Assembly (NCBI GenBank): GCA_903850915.1
Contig: CAINMV010000023.1
Coordinates: forward strand, 62,001 to 126,000
DNA length: 64,000 bases
Direction: 5' to 3'
Origin: an uncultured Bacteroidota bacterium
GTDB lineage: Bacteria > Bacteroidota > Bacteroidia > UKL13-3
Under the pieces are notes generated by a model, which saw only the letters and a list, made by a program, of their open reading frames with translations, was not told the origin of the DNA and made no database searches. A program made the position numbers and the translations under genes. Shown piece by piece: positions 48,310-57,349 of this stretch (its first letter is position 1; each line of letters begins with the position of its first letter).

Positions 48310-48437
48310 TTTTGGCAAAAGAATTGTAGGAAGAGATGCCAGAAGGCTCAGCTGAATAGCTAAATCACCTCAGAAAGAAACGATCAAAAAAAGCATAAAA
48401 TAATGATTGTCAATTGCAAATAGATGAAAAATCGGGG

Positions 48438-48944
48438 TTAAAATACTGTCTTCACCAACATGGTTTTCAAATCCACCTCAATGCTCTTCTTCACCGATTC
48501 TACGATTCGCCCGATTTCTACCCCATCTTTATAAACAATAAAGGTTGGTACATTTAAAATATTGTTTTTCTCGGCTTCGCCCTTTAAGGTTTTTTTCTGA
48601 CGATCGACACCAAAAAGCGTTATTGATGAAGCAGGAAACTGAGCCTCATCTATAACACGAAAAAACTTAGGTAAAAGAATTCTCGTGTCATCGCACCAAG
48701 TTCCACCAAAAACCACAAAAGTAACACGTTGATTGTAGGCTTTTAAAAATAAAATATCGGTATTCAGCGCCGAATTATAGCTATCATAACCCGCCTTAAA
48801 CCATGGATAGATTTCAGTATTTAGCATACCACGGTTAATTTTCCCTACAAGTACTTTCTCACTTTCATTCGAGATCAACTTATATTGCTTACAGCTTGAA
48901 TTTATCATAAAAGCTAAAATTAAAAGTGCAAATAACTGTTTCAT
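48438..48944 (-). CDS. Thioredoxin-like lipoprotein without a resolving cysteine
   Basis: The 168-residue protein starts at the ATG ending at 48944 with a lipoprotein-like signal (MKQLFALLILAFMINSSCKQ). The thioredoxin fold follows, with FVVFGGTWCDDTRILLPKFF in the active-site position: the first Cys is present but the second is Thr (CDDT instead of CxxC). Then VPTFIVYKDGVEIGRIVE has the cis-Pro. It may be a disulfide-handling or redox-silent member. A TATTTTTG box lies at 48968-48975. Confidence 0.8.
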   Translation of the reverse strand: MKQLFALLILAFMINSSCKQYKLISNESEKVLVGKINRGMLNTEIYPWFKAGYDSYNSALNTDILFLKAYNQRVTFVVFGGTWCDDTRILLPKFFRVIDEAQFPASSITLFGVDRQKKTLKGEAEKNNILNVPTFIVYKDGVEIGRIVESVKKSIEVDLKTMLVKTVF

Positions 48945-48967
48945 TTTAAAAATGTTGTTTTTTGTTG

Positions 48968-48975
48968 CAAAAATA
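48968..48975 (-). promoter_or_regulatory. Candidate -7 box of the thioredoxin-like gene
   Basis: On the minus strand TATTTTTG, 23 nt before the ATG. No -33 match at the right spacing. Confidence 0.3.
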
Positions 48976-49033
48976 ACACAATTCACCACTAAAGACTAAA
49001 TACTTAAGACTATTGGCAATAATAACTACCCTT

Positions 49034-51301
49034 TCATCGTTGCGCATCTACCACAGCCAGTGTTACCATATTCACAATATCACGAATTTTACTTCCCAAC
49101 TGCAAAATATGTACCGATTTCTTCATGCCAATAAGTACAGGGCCAATCACTTCTCCGTCACCTATTTCTTGCATTAAATTATACGCAATATTTCCTGCAG
49201 AAAGTTTTGGAAAAATAAGAATATTGGCTGCACCATTACCATCGGCCAAGCTACTAAATGGGTAATTTTCAATAAGTAGCTCCTGATTCAGTGCAAACTT
49301 TGCTTGCATCTCACCATCAACAATTAAATTAGGATCCTGTTCTTTTATGATACGCAAGGCCTCTTGCATTTTATGCGGCGTGATACCATCAACACTGCCG
49401 AAATTGCTATAACTTAACAAGGCTACCCGAGGTACTATATTAAACTTTCGAACCTCATCGCAGGTAAGCTTGCAAATCGCAGCCAAATCAAATGCACTCG
49501 GATCACGATTTACCGTTGTATCCGCGAGGAATATAGGGCCTTTTTTAGTTAACATAATATACATACCTGCTACAATATGCGTGTCGTCGCGCTTGCCAAT
49601 TACTTGCAATGCCGGACGAATAGTACTTGGATAATTGCGCGTTAAACCAGAAATCAACGCATCAGCCAAGTTGTTTTCAACCATCATACAACCATAATAA
49701 TTACGCTGGGTCATTAGCTTTCGAGCTTCGTGTAAGGTGGTTCCTTTGCGTTGTCGTTTACCATAAAGTTGTAGCGCAAATTTCTCTCTATTGTCTTCGT
49801 CCTCATTGTATGGGTCGATGATAGGACAATCGTATAAGTCGATGTTGTGCTCATTCATTATTTCCTCAACACGCTTGCGGGTACCTAGTAAAATTGGGAT
49901 GGCGATGCCTTCGTCGCGCACCACCTGCGCAGCTCTTAAAATATTATAGTTTTCTGCTTCAGCAAAAACCACACGTTTAAGATTAGTTTTTGCTTTTTCT
50001 GTAATAAAACGAATAAATTTATTGTCTTTGCCAACGCGCTTTTGCAATTCAATTTTATATTCATCCCAGTTGGTGATAGTCTTTTTAGCAACACCACTTT
50101 CAATAGCCGCTTTGGCTACAGCAATAGATACGGCTGTGAGTAGGCGCGGATCAACGGGTTTGGGAATAATATAATTTCTTCCAAATTCTAATGACATGTC
50201 ATTATATGCTGACTTTACATTCTCGGGTACTGGCTCGTGCGCTAGTGCTGCTAACGCTTTCACAGCCGCAAGTTTCATGGCCTCGTTAATGGCGGTAGCA
50301 CGCACATCAAGTGCTCCTCTGAAGATATAAGGGAAACCCAATACATTATTCACTTGATTTGGATAATCGCTGCGCCCTGTAGCAACTATTACATCCGGAC
50401 GTGATGCAACGGCTAAATTATATTCAATTTCTGGGTCTGGATTTGCCATGGCAAACACAATAGGATCAGGCGCCATACTCTGCAACATTTCCTGACTAAC
50501 CACATTGGCTTTACTAAGGCCAATAAACACATCCGCATTTTTCATGGCATCTTCCAAAGTATGGACATCCCTAGACGTAGCAAAATGTCTTTTGCGATCG
50601 TCCAGCTCCTTGTCATCCTTGCGAAGCGGACCTTTACTATCGAACATAATTATGTTTTCAGGTTTTACACCGAGGGCAATAAACGTTCGCGTGCATGAAA
50701 TTGCAGCCGCACCAGCACCATTTACAACCATAACAATTTCCTCCATTTTCTTGCCCACGATTTCAACCGCGTTAAGCAATCCGGCACCACTTACAATCGC
50801 TGTTCCATGCTGATCGTCGTGCATTATAGGAATATTGAGTTCCTTCTTTAATCGCTCTTCTATCTCAAAACACTCTGGCGCTTTAATATCTTCTAAGTTA
50901 ACACCGCCGAAGGTAGGCTCAAGTATTTTAACGGTGCGTACAAATTCATCGATATTGGTAGTATTTAACTCTATATCAAAAACATCAATATCTGCATAAA
51001 TTTTAAACAAAAGCCCCTTCCCTTCCATCACGGGCTTGCTGGCTTCTGGCCCGATATTACCTAAACCGAGTACCGCTGTGCCATTGGAAATTACTGCTAC
51101 CAAATTACCTTTGGCTGTGTATTTATAAACATCCTCTGGATTAGCTGCGATGGCCAAACAAGGTGCTGCCACACCAGGACTATACGCTAAACTTAAATCA
51201 CGTTTGGTTTGTGTAGGCTTGGTAGGCACTACTTGAATTTTTCCAGGACGGTGTTTGCTATGGTAGTCTAATGCGTCTTTGGTTAATTTATCATTACTCA
51301 T
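49034..51301 (-). CDS. maeB: NADP-dependent malic enzyme with phosphotransacetylase-like domain
   Basis: The 755-residue protein is the usual MaeB fusion. Malic-enzyme part (about 1-430): [57 protein letters not shown] and the NADP-binding [12 protein letters not shown]. Phosphotransacetylase-like part (about 430-755): [32 protein letters not shown] and [11 protein letters not shown]; in the fusions this domain senses acetyl-CoA. It converts malate to pyruvate with NADPH. The gap to the next gene (51302-51546) shows nothing else. Confidence 0.95.
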   Translation of the reverse strand: MSNDKLTKDALDYHSKHRPGKIQVVPTKPTQTKRDLSLAYSPGVAAPCLAIAANPEDVYKYTAKGNLVAVISNGTAVLGLGNIGPEASKPVMEGKGLLFKIYADIDVFDIELNTTNIDEFVRTVKILEPTFGGVNLEDIKAPECFEIEERLKKELNIPIMHDDQHGTAIVSGAGLLNAVEIVGKKMEEIVMVVNGAGAAAISCTRTFIALGVKPENIIMFDSKGPLRKDDKELDDRKRHFATSRDVHTLEDAMKNADVFIGLSKANVVSQEMLQSMAPDPIVFAMANPDPEIEYNLAVASRPDVIVATGRSDYPNQVNNVLGFPYIFRGALDVRATAINEAMKLAAVKALAALAHEPVPENVKSAYNDMSLEFGRNYIIPKPVDPRLLTAVSIAVAKAAIESGVAKKTITNWDEYKIELQKRVGKDNKFIRFITEKAKTNLKRVVFAEAENYNILRAAQVVRDEGIAIPILLGTRKRVEEIMNEHNIDLYDCPIIDPYNEDEDNREKFALQLYGKRQRKGTTLHEARKLMTQRNYYGCMMVENNLADALISGLTRNYPSTIRPALQVIGKRDDTHIVAGMYIMLTKKGPIFLADTTVNRDPSAFDLAAICKLTCDEVRKFNIVPRVALLSYSNFGSVDGITPHKMQEALRIIKEQDPNLIVDGEMQAKFALNQELLIENYPFSSLADGNGAANILIFPKLSAGNIAYNLMQEIGDGEVIGPVLIGMKKSVHILQLGSKIRDIVNMVTLAVVDAQR

Positions 51302-51546
51302 ATTCTAATCTCGTAAAATTAATGGGCGGTAAATATAGGGATTTTGGATTTTAATGCTATTGTGATTCTTATCAGAATGATATTGTTAAAAATATGAAAA
51401 AAAGGGGACTTTGATTTAATGTAAAAAGACATAATTTGCAATCAAAACAAGTGCTTCATATAAAATAACTTAGTATACTTGCAGTAAGTAAAAACTAAAA
51501 AATTAGCACTACTTTAATTCATTAATAACAAAACAACAGCAATAAA

Positions 51547-52803
51547 ATGGGACTTTTCAAAATAAGACCGCTTCTGTTTTGGATACTTCTTCTCTGTATT
51601 CATTTAAACACAATAGCATCGATTACTACAATAAGTCCGAAAAACATAATCGGTGGGGTAGGTCAGCTTTTAACCATTACTGGTAATGGCTTCGGAAGCA
51701 CGCAAGGCAATAGCTATGTCTCATTTATTCAAGAGTCGGGCAGCTACTTAGATGCCACGGTGAGCAAGACTTTGAAATATAATAGCTGGATCGACTCCAA
51801 AATTGAGTTGGAGATGCCTGTAGCCTTTTCAGGCAGAATCAAAGTTAATATTGGTGGGGTAGATAGCTATTCGATAGACACATTGAAAGTGAAGGCTAAC
51901 TTGGGGTATAGGAACGTGAATCCATTGGATTATAACTTTTTAAACAATACCAATAACAAAGGAGGTTATACGTGGTATATGCATCGCTCTTACTGGAATA
52001 TACCCGCAGCGAAGCTAGCCATCGAAGATGTTTTCAAAGAGTTTAGATGTAAAACGGGTATCAACTATATTTTGGCGAATGCCCCATCGGACTCTAATTT
52101 AAAACTTGGCGACAACATCAATTTAATTGCACCCGATTCCGTATTAGGCGTGGTGGGATTTACCGATATGGCTTGGGGTTCGTGTATTCTAGGAGGAACC
52201 ACTTTCTATCGTTGGTCCACCATGGATGTGCGCATGTCGACCAAGCAAAATTGGTATTTTGGCACTGGCACCACCCCTGCTGGCAAGTCGAAATTCAGAT
52301 ATGTGCTGATGCATGAACTCGGGCACTCGCTTGGACTAGGGCATGTGAATGAAGTTGGACAAACGATGTATCCATCGGTAACATTCCTTCCGTCGGACAC
52401 CTGGAATTCGAGAGATACGATAACGAATGAAGAAAGAACGGCGATCTCGTATTTCGTGAACCTCTCTAAAAATTTCACCTTTCGTGGATGTGGTTTCACA
52501 CCGCTAAGTTCAATTTTTGATTGTAATGACGTCTTTGGTGTTTCGTCGGGCATTAACGCAAACAAAAACAAGAATACAATGGTGCTATTCCCCAACCCTA
52601 GCAATGGCTTGCTGTATGTTACTGTTTCAAATGAAACTACTATTGAAATTATTAATGCCTTTGGGAAACAGATAGATTTTTCGAGCACTTTCAACGACAG
52701 TAAACTAGAATTAAATCTCCTAGACAACCCTTCTGGAATTTACTACCTGAAATGCAAAAATGGCAGAAACATGGAGTCATTTAAGTTTGTGCTAAAGCAT
52801 TAG
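51547..52803 (+). CDS. Matrixin-like metalloprotease with IPT domain and T9SS sorting domain
   Basis: The 418-residue protein has a signal peptide (MGLFKIRPLLFWILLLCIHLN). An IPT/TIG-like Ig domain spans about 22-115 (ISPKNIIGGVGQLLTITGNG). The metzincin catalytic domain (about 140-310) carries HELGHSLGLGH, the three-His zinc site HExGHxxGxxH, with the downstream Met-turn in GQTMYPS. The sorting domain begins LFPNPSNGL near residue 350. It is probably an extracellular protease exported by T9SS. An imperfect -7 box, TATACTTG, lies at 51474-51481. Confidence 0.88.
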   Translation: MGLFKIRPLLFWILLLCIHLNTIASITTISPKNIIGGVGQLLTITGNGFGSTQGNSYVSFIQESGSYLDATVSKTLKYNSWIDSKIELEMPVAFSGRIKVNIGGVDSYSIDTLKVKANLGYRNVNPLDYNFLNNTNNKGGYTWYMHRSYWNIPAAKLAIEDVFKEFRCKTGINYILANAPSDSNLKLGDNINLIAPDSVLGVVGFTDMAWGSCILGGTTFYRWSTMDVRMSTKQNWYFGTGTTPAGKSKFRYVLMHELGHSLGLGHVNEVGQTMYPSVTFLPSDTWNSRDTITNEERTAISYFVNLSKNFTFRGCGFTPLSSIFDCNDVFGVSSGINANKNKNTMVLFPNPSNGLLYVTVSNETTIEIINAFGKQIDFSSTFNDSKLELNLLDNPSGIYYLKCKNGRNMESFKFVLKH

Positions 52804-52840
52804 CAATCGAAACGTTAATACAGCAGAAAATTAAATACTT

Positions 52841-52848
52841 TACTTTTG
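52841..52848 (+). promoter_or_regulatory. Candidate -7 box
   Basis: TACTTTTG fits TAnnTTTG, 90 nt before the protease start at 52939. A near-palindrome, TGCGTTGCAAGCGCA, lies just downstream. No -33 match. Confidence 0.25.
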
Positions 52849-52938
52849 CATTGCGTTGCAAGCGCACTTAACTAACGAAATTAAAATTTATTTCCATTTC
52901 TGCCTTAATTAACTTTCAAAGAATTACACAAAACAAGT

Positions 52939-53823
52939 ATGTTTAAAAAAGCCATTGAAAAAGTAGCGCAGTATACGCGCCCTATCCATTCTATAAGTAG
53001 GACCTATGCGGGGAAACATATTCTGCCTGGAGCGGGAACCTTGTTTTTTGTGAACGAAGAAGGATATGCGATCACCTGCAAACATGTGGTAGAATATTTG
53101 ATGAACGCAGAAAAGACGACCAATACATTTAATAATTTTAAAACAGAACGTTCGCTGTTACCCAAAGACAATAAATACAAACAACAGCTACGTGGGTTAG
53201 AGTTAAAATACCATTACAGCCCTGACACACAGATTCAAGTTAAAAATACCTTTGTAGATTGTGTTGATAGAATGTCTGGCTTTACCAGCTATCTTCATCC
53301 AAACTATGACCTTGCGATAATTAAATTCAATGATTTTAAGCAATTGATGTGCAAAGAATTTGCTGTTTTCAAAAAAGATATTGGAGATGTGCAGCCGGGT
53401 GAATTCCTTTGTAGGCTTGGGTTTCCGTTTCCAGAATTTAACAACTTCACGTATAATGAAGCAAACGATGATATTGAATGGACGCAGACAGGCATTTCTG
53501 GTTCACCGCGTTTTCCTATCGAAGGTATGGTCACTCGTTTTTTGGCAGAGGACAACAAACTTTATGGTATTGAGTTGAGTACACCTGGTTTAAAAGGACA
53601 AAGTGGCGGCCCATTATTTAACAAAGATGGGATAATTTGCGGTATGCAATTTTCAACCAAACATTTGCATTTAGGATTTGATGTAGTTGATGCAGAAATA
53701 ATTTCCAACGATAAAATTAAAAAAGTCACCGATTATTCCTTCATTCATTTAGGACAATGCATACATGTACATGCCATTAAAGACTTTTTAAAAGCTAATA
53801 ATGTAAAGTTTCAAGAAGCTTAG
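52939..53823 (+). CDS. Cytoplasmic trypsin-like serine peptidase
   Basis: The 294-residue protein has a trypsin-fold catalytic triad: His in AITCKHVVEY (about residue 49), Asp in YDLAIIKF (about 123) and Ser in GQSGGPLFN (about 221). It carries no signal peptide or membrane helix, so it should act in the cytoplasm or be exported by an unknown route, unlike typical DegP homologues; there is no PDZ domain. Function unknown. It is convergent with the MORN-repeat gene 99 bp away. Confidence 0.82.
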   Translation: MFKKAIEKVAQYTRPIHSISRTYAGKHILPGAGTLFFVNEEGYAITCKHVVEYLMNAEKTTNTFNNFKTERSLLPKDNKYKQQLRGLELKYHYSPDTQIQVKNTFVDCVDRMSGFTSYLHPNYDLAIIKFNDFKQLMCKEFAVFKKDIGDVQPGEFLCRLGFPFPEFNNFTYNEANDDIEWTQTGISGSPRFPIEGMVTRFLAEDNKLYGIELSTPGLKGQSGGPLFNKDGIICGMQFSTKHLHLGFDVVDAEIISNDKIKKVTDYSFIHLGQCIHVHAIKDFLKANNVKFQEA

Positions 53824-53922
53824 TGGCCAAAAGAAGCGTGGCTTTTAAACCAACATTATGTAAAACATTACTTGATAAAACAGTCAACTTCAGTTTTAAA
53901 AGACAATGCTTTATGGTAATAA

Positions 53923-56781
53923 CTAATTCTTAATACAACGCACAGGCAAACCGCAAGGTTTTTCTAAAGAGGAATTACCATAGACCAACCAATGGTCTGA
54001 AAGCCAACCAAGTTGAGGAAGAGAAACATCTTCGCTGTTAAGCTTTCCATAAATATCAAAATCCATAACGTAACCAAGCGCATCACCAATATAACTATTT
54101 GTCCAATAATAAGATTCTGAGTCGTTGTCTTTAAATTCACCATAATTATTTCTAATGTAATATTTTGCGTTTGGTGATTTAGTAGGCGATAAAAAATACT
54201 TTGCTCCTCTGTTAAAATCAGGCAAGTAATTAAAGGTGAGTGAAGGAAAATACTGAGATGTAGTGAAAACACTATTTAATTGACTTTGCAAATCTGAAGT
54301 ATTTATGCCATCCTTCTTTTGTTCCTTTATCTTGTCTTGAAGTGCCATAATATCTGCACTTAAATATCCTCTTAACTCTTCCACTTGTGTATGAGAAGGT
54401 ATTTTCCATCCTTCTGGTGCCAAGCCACGAGGATCATTAACAGCGAAAAAATTATATAGTAATCCATGCTGAGCCACCGTTAATGGATCGTTATTATATT
54501 TGCAGAATGCGGGCTTACCATTCGCACCAGCCTGAACCCACTCCTCCATGCTACGCACCTCAGGAATATCGTCTCCATTTCGAAATCTTGTTACATTTAA
54601 GTTCTCTGACATCCAAACCTGATTTCCAATGGTTACCTGCTGAAAAGTAACTGGTTTTTGAAATTCACCAGCAGCAAAACTTCCCTTTTGAAAAGTTTTA
54701 TTGGCTAAAGTCATTGTTCCTTCGCCGTTGGGCAACCCATTTCCCCATTTACCTTCATAAATGCGCCCGTCTTTATAAAGCATTTTACCTATCCCATGTT
54801 TTTGTCCATCTAGCCATTCGCCGGTATAAGTACCTTCTGGTGAAATTTCTGTTCCTTGACCATTTTTACTATCATTTTCAAAATTCCCCTTATAAGTGTA
54901 GTTTTCTGTGGTGCCATCCATCGGATTAGAATTGGTTCTTATTTCCTCCCCGTACCCTGTCATCTTATCGTCTTTCCAGTTGCCAATGCAATTTGTTTCA
55001 CTCCCTTCACCTGAATAAAATGATTTTCCTTTACCATTTTTCAAGTCATTGCTCCATTCTCCTTCATAAGAGTCAAAACCATTCACATATTCCATTTCCA
55101 TCTTTCCTAATCCCTGCTTCTTTCCAAGACTCCAATTGCCATCATAAGTCGCTTTTGTTATATCGGTCTCCTCGCTTAAATAATGCCGTACCATCTTCCC
55201 ATTTCCATGCGCCTTGCCATCCAAATAATACCCAACATACATGGAATCATTTAACATACTCGTATCTTGGGTAGGATATTTAATAAAAAACTTACCTAAA
55301 CCTTGGTAAAAAAATCGCATTAAATTACCATCCACTTTACCGGCAATACCTCCAATGTATTTTCCACCTGAAGGAAGCGTTACCTCGCCTGAATCGACAG
55401 GCATGTTCATCTTCCAATTGCATTTCCAAACTTCGCCGTTAGCCAGCTTCATTATGCCTGCGCCATCGTACAAACCACCCTTCCAATCACCATCATAATA
55501 ACTGCCATTACTCCAGGTGTACTTTCCTTTCCCATTCCTGATGTCGTTATCCCAATCGCCATCATACGATGCGCCATCAACATAAATCATTTTTCTCTTG
55601 CCTTGCTTTTTATCTATACTTATATCTCCAATATATGAGCTCTTTTCACTATAGGGGATTTGTGCTTTTCCTGTAAATTTCCCATTCTCCCATGTTCCAA
55701 TTTTTTGACCTTCTAAATTTGTCTTTTCTAATAGGAAAAACAATTTACCCTTCACCATCTTTCCATCCATTAAAGTGCCTTTAAATCTGCTACCATTGGT
55801 AAACCTAACATCCACGTCACCACTTACATTGAAACCATTCCATGTTAATGGTCCTTTTCTTGTCAATGAAATTTCTAAAGGGTTCGATGGTATTCCTTGG
55901 TTAACTGCTTCTTGGATACGTTTCTTATCCTCAGTGGTGACACTCTCCAAGTAAGTTAAATCGCCGGTTCCTTTTGCAGAATCGTTAAACCATTCACCTG
56001 TAAATTTCACAGCATTCAATCCGCCGACCTCTGAAATAACCAATTCTCTTCCTTTATAAAAACTCAATTCCCCAGTCCCGCTTCGTTTATCATCAATCCA
56101 ATTTCCAGAATATTGATCACCATTACCCCACATAAATGTTCCGTTGCCATTTTTTTTACCCCTAACCCATTTACCATCATAAGATCCTTTTATCATTCGT
56201 TTTGTGCCTTGATAAAAAACCCCATAAAGCATGGTACCATCCCCTTCAATAAAATCATTTGTCCAATTGCCTTTATATTCATCACCATTAGAAAAAATCA
56301 TTTCCCCTGTACCGTTTCTTTTTCCATTGGTAAATTGGCCATTGTAGTTTTCTTTGTTATAAATAAATCTTCCGGAGCCGTGCATTAATCCCTTAAAGCA
56401 TGAGCCAGAATATTCAAAACCTTCACCAGTAATTGTTCCAATGCCACTTGGAACTTGAAACTTACCCTCCGAAGTTTTGATTTTCACCATTTCACCGGTA
56501 TATGTCGCTTTTAATTGAGGACCACCATTGATTGAAACAAATACAACAACTAATTCTTCCTTTGAAATTTTTGGTTTCTTGTTTTCAGATTCATCTTCAA
56601 ACGTATTATCAGAAAGTAATACGAAGGAGCCATTCTTCATTTGATGATATACACGAAAACCGAACGGAGTGTTTTTCACCTCCGCAAACTGTGCGTTGGA
56701 AGAAATTGTTACGAAACAAAAAGCGACAAAAACAAAAAGCGCTAAAACTGATTTCGATAGATTAGAGTAGGTGTTTTTCAT
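53923..56781 (-). CDS. MORN-repeat secreted protein with C-terminal FISUMP domain
   Basis: The 952-residue protein has a signal peptide (MKNTYSNLSKSVLALFVFVAF... ending SSNAQ). From about residue 95 to 700 it carries many MORN repeats (GEFEYSGSCFKG-like units such as NGDEYKGNWTND and DGRIYEGKWGNGLPNG). The last ~200 residues are a FISUMP (Fibrobacter succinogenes major paralogous) domain, starting VTIGNQVWMSENLNV and ending GLPVRCIKN. No T9SS tail. MORN repeats often bind lipids or support assembly, but function here is unknown. A TACTTTTG box lies 4 nt before the ATG. The frame extends to 56844 without a better signal peptide. Confidence 0.8.
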   Translation of the reverse strand: MKNTYSNLSKSVLALFVFVAFCFVTISSNAQFAEVKNTPFGFRVYHQMKNGSFVLLSDNTFEDESENKKPKISKEELVVVFVSINGGPQLKATYTGEMVKIKTSEGKFQVPSGIGTITGEGFEYSGSCFKGLMHGSGRFIYNKENYNGQFTNGKRNGTGEMIFSNGDEYKGNWTNDFIEGDGTMLYGVFYQGTKRMIKGSYDGKWVRGKKNGNGTFMWGNGDQYSGNWIDDKRSGTGELSFYKGRELVISEVGGLNAVKFTGEWFNDSAKGTGDLTYLESVTTEDKKRIQEAVNQGIPSNPLEISLTRKGPLTWNGFNVSGDVDVRFTNGSRFKGTLMDGKMVKGKLFFLLEKTNLEGQKIGTWENGKFTGKAQIPYSEKSSYIGDISIDKKQGKRKMIYVDGASYDGDWDNDIRNGKGKYTWSNGSYYDGDWKGGLYDGAGIMKLANGEVWKCNWKMNMPVDSGEVTLPSGGKYIGGIAGKVDGNLMRFFYQGLGKFFIKYPTQDTSMLNDSMYVGYYLDGKAHGNGKMVRHYLSEETDITKATYDGNWSLGKKQGLGKMEMEYVNGFDSYEGEWSNDLKNGKGKSFYSGEGSETNCIGNWKDDKMTGYGEEIRTNSNPMDGTTENYTYKGNFENDSKNGQGTEISPEGTYTGEWLDGQKHGIGKMLYKDGRIYEGKWGNGLPNGEGTMTLANKTFQKGSFAAGEFQKPVTFQQVTIGNQVWMSENLNVTRFRNGDDIPEVRSMEEWVQAGANGKPAFCKYNNDPLTVAQHGLLYNFFAVNDPRGLAPEGWKIPSHTQVEELRGYLSADIMALQDKIKEQKKDGINTSDLQSQLNSVFTTSQYFPSLTFNYLPDFNRGAKYFLSPTKSPNAKYYIRNNYGEFKDNDSESYYWTNSYIGDALGYVMDFDIYGKLNSEDVSLPQLGWLSDHWLVYGNSSLEKPCGLPVRCIKN

Positions 56782-56785
56782 ATGA

Positions 56786-56793
56786 CAAAAGTA
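56786..56793 (-). promoter_or_regulatory. -7 box abutting a start codon
   Basis: On the minus strand TACTTTTG, then 4 nt, then the ATG of the MORN/FISUMP gene. No -33 match. It suggests a leaderless mRNA. Confidence 0.4.
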
Positions 56794-57019
56794 ACTTTTA
56801 CATTCACAATTAATAGTAATGTTCCTAAACTTTACGTTATACAAGGAAACAACTACTTTAAGTCCTAATTATCAGCATATTAACTTAAATGGTTTATTTA
56901 GAAATGAGCACAAAAAGTTCAAATTTGCATTTGAGTTCGAATTACTAGAAGGCCCTTCTCTTTAGTCATTAAAAATAAAATGCTGAAGCTCAGCGAAGTC
57001 TTACAACTTCTTGGGAGTC

Positions 57020-57042
57020 TTCGTAAATCTCTGATTTGCGAA
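57020..57042. repeat. Hairpin with 10-bp stem, possible REP-like element
   Basis: TTCGTAAATC (57020-57029), TCT loop, GATTTGCGAA (57033-57042) pair completely with one T-G wobble. Just upstream, GAAGT-cttaca-ACTTC (around 56994-57010) can form another short stem. The 327-bp gap 56782-57108 holds this and a terminator but no gene. Confidence 0.45.
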
Positions 57043-57056
57043 CAACTTTTATGCGA

Positions 57057-57096
57057 ATAAAAAAAGCCTTGGTTATCAAAAGATATCAAGGCTTTG
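57057..57096 (-). terminator. Rho-independent terminator of tRNA-Ser
   Basis: AAAGCCTTG...TATC / GATATCAAGGCTTT forms a stem with a bulge and an AAAA loop. On the minus strand it is followed by a run of seven or more Ts, just downstream of the tRNA 3' end. Confidence 0.75.
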
Positions 57097-57108
57097 TAAT
57101 TTTTTTTT

Positions 57109-57195
57109 GCGGAGAGTGAGGGATTCGAACTCTCGATGCCATTTCTAACATACACGCTTTCCAAGCGTGCTCCTTAAGCCACTCGGACAACTCTC
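57109..57195 (-). tRNA. tRNA-Ser (anticodon GGA)
   Basis: On the minus strand the anticodon loop TTGGAAA sits in the stem CACGC/GCGTG, giving anticodon GGA, and a long variable arm marks a class II serine tRNA. D arm TCCGAGTGGC and T loop TTCGAAT are normal. The first acceptor pair is A-C and one T-stem pair is A-C, departures from the usual Bacteroidota tRNA-Ser. CCA is not encoded. Confidence 0.85.
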
Positions 57196-57349
57196 TCTCC
57201 CAATGACAGCGAAGATAGTTGATTAGAAGTGCATCAACAAATAAGGACAACTAAGTTAAGCCTGTTTTGAAAAATACAAATAAGATGGTAAAACTCCATT
57301 TTCGTAAATCAAATAATTTAAGTAGCATTGTCTTTTAATTGCATCAACT

